Origin: Tanypteryx hageni | Lineage: Eukaryota > Arthropoda > Insecta > Odonata > Petaluridae | Reading direction: 5' to 3' | NCBI GenBank assembly: GCA_028673005.1 | Contig: CM054115.1 | Location: forward strand, 189,637,548-189,701,547 | DNA: 64,000 nucleotides | In this document: positions 36,901-45,900 of the stretch, piece by piece | Numbering within the stretch: position 1 is the stretch's first letter | Layout: every line of letters begins with the position of its first letter | The notes under the pieces: model-generated | Seen by the model: the letters and a program-made list of their open reading frames with translations, nothing else | Database searches by the model: none | Told to the model about the DNA's origin: nothing | Translations under genes and position numbers: made by a program

Positions 36901-39900
36901 GTTTTTTTAAACAAATGAAACAAGATAAAATAATTGTATTTTTCAGTGCAAACTTACGATTCGGAATTCAATAAATAAATACTTAATTTAAAAAATACAT
37001 TTAAAAAATGATTTTTCTTTCAGAAAAAATTTGTAACAAACCATTTCAATTAATTACTCTGGTCGACAAAGATTTTGTTAAATGTAAAATTTCAACTGTT
37101 TCTTATGTATTTTTAGATGCTGATTTCAAAAATGAAGTCAGAATTTTTTTATCGCCCACCATTTTTGTGTAACAGACATAATAATATGTATATAGAAATT
37201 AGCATATAAATAAATATTACTTATTGTGTTCAAAGAAAGAAACAGCTAGTTCGTAAATGTTGGTTTATTTATGTGTTGACTGCTGACATGAGGTAATTGT
37301 TTGCACATCACTGTAGTCCAAAAGCTTTGAGTCATCACCTTGGGTAGGCAGCTACTAATGTAAATATGCTGACACTTTCACAATGTCTGATTCAGTATCT
37401 TCTCTTTGCTCTCAGTTGAGTGTCAGCTTTCATTTGTAAAACATGCCTAGTGTCTGTGAGTTCTAGCTTAGTGGTGAATATTTTTAGTGTGTAATGTGTG
37501 TTTTTTAAGGGAAACATGCCTTGAAATTGTAAAAGTCACCCAAACAATTTTTGCTATATTTGTGGTGAGTTAACTTTTAAGGCACAGAGGCGAAATATTA
37601 CCCCTCTAGTTAGTAAATCATATGATCTTTATTTTGGATGCAAAGTAGGTGATCAGGACAAATCTTGGGCCCCTCACATCTGTTGTGCTTCATGTGTAAC
37701 ACTACTGACTGGCTGACTTAAAGTATCCCGTCACATGCCATTTGCAGTTCCCATGGTTTGGAGAGAACCTAAGAACCATTCATCAGATTGCTATTTTTGC
37801 TTGACTAACATATCTAGAGTTACATCTAAGTCTAAACATACTGTAAAACATCCAAATCTTCCATCAGCTATCAGACCTGAGTCCCACGGTCCAAAGCTTC
37901 CTGTACCTAAGCCACCAGAAACATGGACCTTAGATGAAGAAGATAATGGTGATTTCGAGACCTGGAGTGACTCAGGAGATGAAATACAGAATGACCCAGC
38001 ATTTATGGAAAGCCTGACTTCTAACCCTCACTTGATAACTCAGTCTGAACTCAATGATTTGGTTCGTGATCTTAATATATCTAAAAGTCAAGTAGAGCTT
38101 TTAGCTTCAAGATTAAAAGGATGGAATCTTCTTGATCAGGGCACTAAAATATGTTTTTTCTGTAAGCGTCAAGAGCAATTTGAACATCTATTTTCTAAAG
38201 AGGGAGATCTAGTTTATTGCCATGATGTTGATTCTCTACTGGAGGCCTTGGGGCAGCAGCAAAATCCTCAGGAGTGGCGTTTGTTCATAGATTCCTCAAA
38301 GGTGAGTTTAAAAGCAGTCCTGCTTCACAATGGAAACAATTACCCATCTGTTCCACTAGCCCAGGCTGCTCACATGAAGGAATCGTATGAAAACATGAAA
38401 CTTCTGCTAATCAGTGTCCAATATGAAAAGTATTCTTGGCATGTCTGTGGAGATCTAAAAGTGATTGCTCTGTTACTTGGGTTACAGCTTCTATACACCA
38501 AATTCTGTTGCTTCTTGTGTGAATGGGATAGCAGAGATAGACAAAACCACTACATCAAAAAGCAATGGTAAAAAAGAGAAACTCACTACAGGAAAGAAAA
38601 ATGTAGTTAGCCAGTCACTGGTTAGTTCTGAAAAAAATCTATTTACCACCATTGCACATTAAACTAGGCTTGATGAAAAATTTTGTAAAAGCGATGGATC
38701 ATAATGGACGTGGATTTCTCTTCTTGAAAAATAAATTTCCGAGAATTAGTGAGGCAAAAATCAAAGAAGGAATATTTGTGGGTCCTCAAATAAGGAAATG
38801 GATAAAGGATGCTTTGTTTGAAAGCCAACTGAAGCAGCTGCATGTGCATCTTTCAAAAAAGTAGTCACCAACTTTCTGGGAAACTACAAGGCAGAAAACT
38901 ACAGGCAACTTGTGAGTGAGCTTCTTGTGGCCTACAGAGAAATGGGGTGTAATATGTCTCTGAAAATACACTTTTTGGACTTTTTTCCAAAAAACCTTGG
39001 GGCTGTGAGCGACGAACATGGAGAATGCTTTCATCAGGACATCTCTGCTATGGAAAACCACTACCAGGGAAAATGGAGCCCAAAAATGTTGGCTGACTAC
39101 TGCTGGACATTTAAAAGGGTTGTTCTTCAAGCAAAGTTCAGCAGACAATCCACATCAACCACATTTTAGATTAGTAAATATATACTAAATTTTTTTACAT
39201 ATAATAAAAATACCTTTAATTTGAATGACATACATCTTTTGATTACTTAAAAACCCTGGGTGATAGAAAAATTTGGTAAACAAACTTGAAAAGGGTGCAA
39301 AAAATTCTATAAGAATCACCATCTTCTTACCCTGTAAGAAAAAGTTTTCTTTTGATATCCAGTGTTATTGAACTAGTATACCTATACTGAATATCTGTGT
39401 TTTAAATATACACCAAATACAGTCAGTTAGAAATTAGGTCAAAATCTTTTTTCTGTTTTGTCAATCTGCTAAAAGGGGGGTTGTCTTAGATTCGGATAAA
39501 TATGGTTTATTCCTTATATTATAAGAAATCTTAATATATTTTTTTATCTCCAGGATCCCTAACACAAAGTATGCATAACTTCTAATTTTGAGCTATTTCC
39601 ATGGGAGCATGGAAAATTTCATATATACACACACACGTGTATGGGTGTTTTTTATGTGCAAAATGAAAAAAAATTTTGGCTAGCAATAAATATTACGATG
39701 AAATTCCTTATCACTTAGACAATTACATTATTTGTAAACATTCCGGTTCAGTTACTCGGTGATAAACAAAACTGTTAATTCCATTAAAGTAAATGTTCAT
39801 TGTTTTAAGAAAACCTTACATAAATACATATATTTATGTTTCTCTTGTCATTTGCACTTTCACAAACAGTATATTTTTGCAACTGATTTACCGTGGTAAC

Positions 39901-42900
39901 ATGCATGACAAGCATATTAAAATGACATCATGTTTAAAATTCTTTTACACTTCGATGATTCTACAATTACTATGCTTTCTTTGGGATGCCTACGATGACA
40001 CAGTTAAAAATTATTGAGATGAGAGGCAATAAATGAATTAATTATCCTCTATACAGAAATGTCTGGAAATTCCTTCCAAAAACACGACGAATTATTTCGC
40101 TTGCTTAGGATATGTAGTTGAGGGTTAGCACCAAGAAGTTCTCCATTTTTACATTAAATATGTTGATAGTTATTTACATATCTAATGAAATCATTGGGAA
40201 AAGAGTTATATGCGGAATATGTATACATATATTAATTTGTCTGTGTATTGCTTGATGTTTTCACGAGGTCAATCAATGGACAAAGTGGGGCATATCATAA
40301 GTTTATTTTGCTAACGTGAATTATGGAATGACTAGTAATAACAAGGCTGTCATAATAAAGTGCAAACGAAATTAAAAATTGAAGAAATGGTAATAATTAA
40401 TTTGACACATTTACTCTATGGCAACATAATAAAATACAACTTACCTGTCTTTTATTCGTGGGAATCAATGCAGCTGTGCACTGGGTCTTCTACCATCATT
40501 CCTGTTGACTGCACACCTCCTTACAACAATTATTTTTCACTTTCGCTGTCAACCTGTCAATGGACTAAACGGGAAATATTAACTGCTTCAAATATGGCTC
40601 CTCTGGGAATCCCCTGGTGCCCATTCAGTGTAACCAACCAACGTGTTACCAACTCCCAGCTATACATTTCCGCTAAAATTTCTTGACATCCGCTTTTAGT
40701 TCTTGGTACTGCTGATAGATGGCAGTAAAACACTATACCAGGCTTTGCTATCCCAGTTACCCGCCACTGTTCCCAGCCAACCTAAAAAATTCACTTTTTA
40801 TCATAAATAATGCAGATTAACAGAAAATAAAAGAAAACAACCGCAAATGAAAAACAGGGTGCTGAAGTTTAAAATGAACTTAGAAACAAAAAGTAGAGAG
40901 AGTTCACGCTTGTTGGCATCGTAAACGCATAATGTGAAATGCAAGTAATATGCGTGAAACACAAGTAATGGTAATGGAAAATTTTGTCGCGAAGTCCAAA
41001 TCTGCGAACCGCAAGCATGCCAAAACACTGAGAAAACTGTCTACCCCAATAAAATTATCAGACGAGCACATAGAAAAGGTTTTATAATACTTGGAAAGAT
41101 TTTATAAAAAATCTTTTGCACAGCAAAATATTCTGACTTGCAGAGTAAGAAAAAATGAAGAAAAATTCCAATCCGACTGGGATTCAAACCATAACATTCC
41201 ACTTGCCAGGAGTGTGCCTTAGCCATCTCAGCGATGCTCCAGTTATATTACTTTTACAAAGGCGGAGGTGTCAATCCTGGGCTCCAGACCTGCTGATGGA
41301 GTCATCTACACCACGTAAATGTTTGGAAACTTTAAAACTTAATAGTTTAATTTTTGAAACGTATACGAAATTGAGTACGGTCTAAGAACTATGCATCTTT
41401 GATCTATGGAACATTCATTTCAATATGATCATTAGTTCGAGAGATATGAGGGAACAAAAAATGTTCTACCCCAAAATATTGGACTAATACATATGGAAGA
41501 TTTTATAATAAATAGTTAACTCTTTTGTGAATTATACATTTTGTAATTATATTTTCATGTTAAAATTTTAAAACCCAACATTGATGACCTCGGTATGGAA
41601 TACCATTCATCATGTCGCCAGCATAAATACCTAAACCATAGTGACTCATGCAGCACTTCTTTTAAATTGCTCTTGTGTGAAAAGGTTTAATTATTTTCAA
41701 TTGACTAATATTTTTATTGGCAATGCTGCAATTTTTAATTATTTAAAATGTATGTTTCCCATACATTTAACAATTTTTTAAATTGCTTTTTATTAATTCT
41801 ATCATGTACTGCACTACAATCGCGCCAGAATGTTTTCATTATTCCTAAATATTGTCAACCCTTTCCTGGGCGAAGTGCTTGAAATTGTTCAAGAGACAAA
41901 ATTGTCATCCCCAGCTTAAACACTCCAAATCATTCATATATTTTGTGTACTCTTAATAGCCTCTGTAGGTAGACTAAGTTGCTTCTTTGTTGTTTCATGT
42001 CACTTACCAAGTAAATAGGCTTCTTTTCTATGTACATCAGGCTGTCAACAGAAAAGAATACATTATATTGAATCAGTTGATGAAAGAGCTGATCAGTGAA
42101 AGGACGAAATTGCAGTGGAAGTATGCAAAAACAATTTTATTAGTGATTCCAAAAGATCGTGTAATTCATTTATTTAGAATGAATTATATTGCGGTGTGTG
42201 AAATGATAGTGATATAGAAGCACAATTCTGCAATTGACATTCAATGTGAATCCTTTGAAGTGTGATTTTTTTCTGTTTAGTGGTCTATTTTTATTATTTC
42301 GATTTTTGAACTGTGTTAATTAGTGTTCAAATACTTTTATAGCTTAACATATCAGTATTGTGAGAGGAACCTCTTATTACTGTGTCAGCTATTGTAAGGA
42401 ATTCAACTTAGAAAATTTCCAAGATACCAACGGGGAGGGGGGTAGCATATTATTCAGTCGGGTAACCCTCACATTTTCTGGCATACCTCTGCCTTGCATT
42501 GAAATTTTTACCCATGACAGTCTCATTATTACAGCAGGGCCAGCTAGCCTTCTTGCAACAATCTAATTAGCTGTCATGAGACGAAATAAACCATAAATCT
42601 GAATATATTATGTTCTCATAATTTTAATTAATTTCTTTTGAAGAGCTCAAAGAAGATGTTGATTATGATGAGGAATATGGAGAGACTGAAAAACCAGTAC
42701 TTGATGGAGTAATTCCTAATGAAGATCCTTTAGAGGAGGAAATTGAGGTGAGTGCATGTGCCAATATATTATAAATTCTAATTGATGATGATGAAGATAA
42801 CATTTAATGTCATCTATTCCAGAATTTAGTTGCTGATGAGGTTGCTTCAATGAGAAGAAATTTAGTAGTGTCCAAAAGTACACTCGTTAGGAATTATGTT

Positions 42901-45900
42901 TTCGACATGAAGGAAGAAATGTGGTGTGAACTTTCTTTAAATGTAAGTTTCTAGTTTATATTCATATTGTTTTTCTTCAACTTGAAATGAAAAAAAAAAC
43001 ATTTTCAGTAACGTTTACCTGTTAAATGTATTTCTCTTCTAGTTTCCGGTGAATTACAAGAAAATTGATCTTGTTTCTATCATAAAAGAGACTGCAAAGA
43101 AGTGCATAGTGCAAGAAGTTCCTGGAATAAAAAAAGCTATCATTTATAAAGATCCCTCCAACCCAGAAAGTTTAATTCTTAAAACAGATGGAATTAATTT
43201 TCTGGTGAGTATCATGTAAGAAGTAGGTTTCTTTTATGAAAATATTACTTTTAAACAAAATTCATGGCTAACTCTGGGAAGTTGGTCAAGGTATTAACAC
43301 TTAACCATTGGGCATATTTTCATGCAGCCTCTTCTCTGTAGCGAGCATTTTTTAATTACATGCATTGTAATGTATAATTATACTTAAACTATTGTAATTT
43401 CCCAAGTGCTCAATATTTTCAAGTCAAATTTGGAATGGGTACTGATTACGATCTATATTATAACAGTAACTGTAACTATATTATACAGTAACTGTAAATA
43501 AATTTAAATTTTATGAAACTGTTAGTACAAAAGTGCAATTCGTATATTTTATTTTTGTTACATAATTTTATTGAAAATGCAATCCTAATGCAGTCATAAT
43601 TACACAAAAATGTTTTGTAAGTCTCTATCATAGTAATTGATCACAGTATGGTAACGCTCAAAAAGATACAAATGAGAGACTGCATGTGATGAACTAACGC
43701 TTGGAGCATTTCCTTTATCATATCTCACAGTCCAGCTATAATAGTTACACTGATTTTTAAGGTGGCAGTAGCCTACAAGGATACCCAAATACATAGTACA
43801 GCATGTGCTGCCCTCAACAGGGCAGCTGTGAAATACGTAGTGATGCGTTTCCTTACGCGTAGGCAAAATACGTACATATTAATATGTTTCACAACTACAA
43901 CAGTCAGGCGGTGAAACAAAAATAAATAGTCCTCCACTATTTTACCATAATTAAATGTATTAAGTAAATTTATGCAGGGTGACTGAGCTATTTTCATATA
44001 AGCTGCATATTTAACTGTTGCCTGCAATTTTTAAGTTTTAATATATCTTAACTTTTTCTTTGAAATAGAACATGTTTATATTATAAAATTAAGTAATTTT
44101 TCCCTTCAAGTTATTCTGGACGCATGATTGCTGCTTCAAGACATGCTGAAGAATTTAATTCTTATTATTACATGCGACTCAACTTAAAAGTTAAGACATT
44201 AATCTTGGTGATACTTTGATCATCATTAAGTTAGCTTAAAATGGAATTTTCGGCAGAAATGTTCACCTGGTTTATTTATTAGCTTAAATTATGAATTTCA
44301 TGAAGAAATGTCCATTTTCATGGAAAGAAATTAATTTTGAAGCTTTACCATTTCTTACCTAACTGTTTAATTTACTGTATTTTAGGAAATTTTCAACTAT
44401 GATCGAATGTTGAATTTAAATAAGCTATACTCAAATGATATTCATGCAGTTGCATCAACATATGGAATAGAAGCTGCTTGCAAGGTCATTGTTAAGGTAG
44501 GATAACTTTTATCTCAAATTTATACAGTTAATTACCTGATATAATTAATTAGTTTTTAATTAACCATGAATTGATTTATTTTTGTCAATTTATTCAGTAA
44601 TTTTGTAGTGATTATTTGTGTTATGCAGGAAATTAGCAATGTATTCAAGGTGTATGGCATTGTTGTGGATCCACGCCATCTACTTCTTGTTGCGGATTAC
44701 ATGACCCGTGATGGAATCTTTCGTCCAATGAGTAGGAAGGGCATGGAGGACAGTGTTTCACCTTTCCAAAAGATGACATTTGAGTCAAGCACCAATTTCT
44801 TGAAGATGGCCACTATTAATAGTATGTTTTCTAATGTTTTCACTAAAGATGATATGAACACATATATACACAAAGTAAGTCCTCATTATTCGTCGTGGAT
44901 GCATTCCTCAGGATCACAACAAAGCCCTGAACAATGGGACCAAGCATCCTATTGGCTTAACTTTAATGCATGGAATATATACCAAAGAGTAAAATATTCC
45001 TATAATAAACTATTTGACAATTTTACTCATCCCTTTTACAATAATATACAGGTTTCCCTCTCTTTATGCGGGGGTTGCATTCCACGAAAGTGATGCATAA
45101 AGCAAATTCACATAAACAGAACCCATATTTACATGTAAAAGATAGGGATACATTCCACAAGCAGTCCTAACTTCTCTCCGAGACGTTCTTCTTTCACTCC
45201 ATAATGACTTCTTATGCACTATATACAAAATTAAAACAATTAGCACTAAACTACCCTCGCCAATAAAAGGAAGCAGACAAGCACAGGTGGTGGCTGTTGT
45301 GAGTGGCATAATAGTGGAAGTTTAAAGTGCTGGAGGGTTGTCTTGGCCCAACATAAGTTGGAGACAAAACTTCTCAAGTGTGCTCAAATTGTATCACGCG
45401 AAATCTCCATCTCATCTCCACTCTACAATACTACTACTAATACGCACAGCACAAGAGACAATGAGAGACTGAATGGTCACCTTGTGGTGTAGTGGAGAAC
45501 TTTCTTTCATTTGTATAGCACTGGCTGTATAAGAGCGAATCAAAGACGCATAAAAGGAAATTCCAGTAGCAATAAGTTTGTCGCATAATAGCGAATTCGC
45601 ATAACGCGAACCCATATAAAGAGAGAGAAACCTGTATTACAAAATACATTAAAATACACCATTGCCCGAAAAAAGTACATTACTAATAAATTTCATTAAT
45701 TAAAATGCATCTTAAAGATAGATTAATTTATATGTAATACTTAACAGTCTTGAAGCTGACTCAATGTACTGTCCCTACTGGTTGCCTTTGCATGTCTAAG
45801 CAAAGCATACAATTTACTATATCACACTCAATAGAGAATTATCCAGCTCTTCCTTAGGATTGAATTATCAAAGTGACACAATGTCTCTCTAATATCATTG

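Larger units (their letters stand above)
36519..39505 (+). mobile_element. TIR element carrying a multi-copy invertebrate protein gene
   Basis: Imperfect ends CTGTATTTACCCAAATCCAA and (reverse) CCATATTTATCCGAATCTAA, both continuing into GAC, bound 3.0 kb. The left part holds a palindromic short-repeat array (36640-36860). The rest holds a degenerate protein gene (37516-39166). Its terminus type resembles the other TA-target elements here. Confidence 0.62.

Noticed and set aside
44822..45093. Extension of the POLR1A exon 44629-44821 to the stop near 45093
   Set aside because: Family similarity stops at the donor A/GTATGT, and the terminal exon at 46958 joins in phase and supplies the conserved C-terminus.
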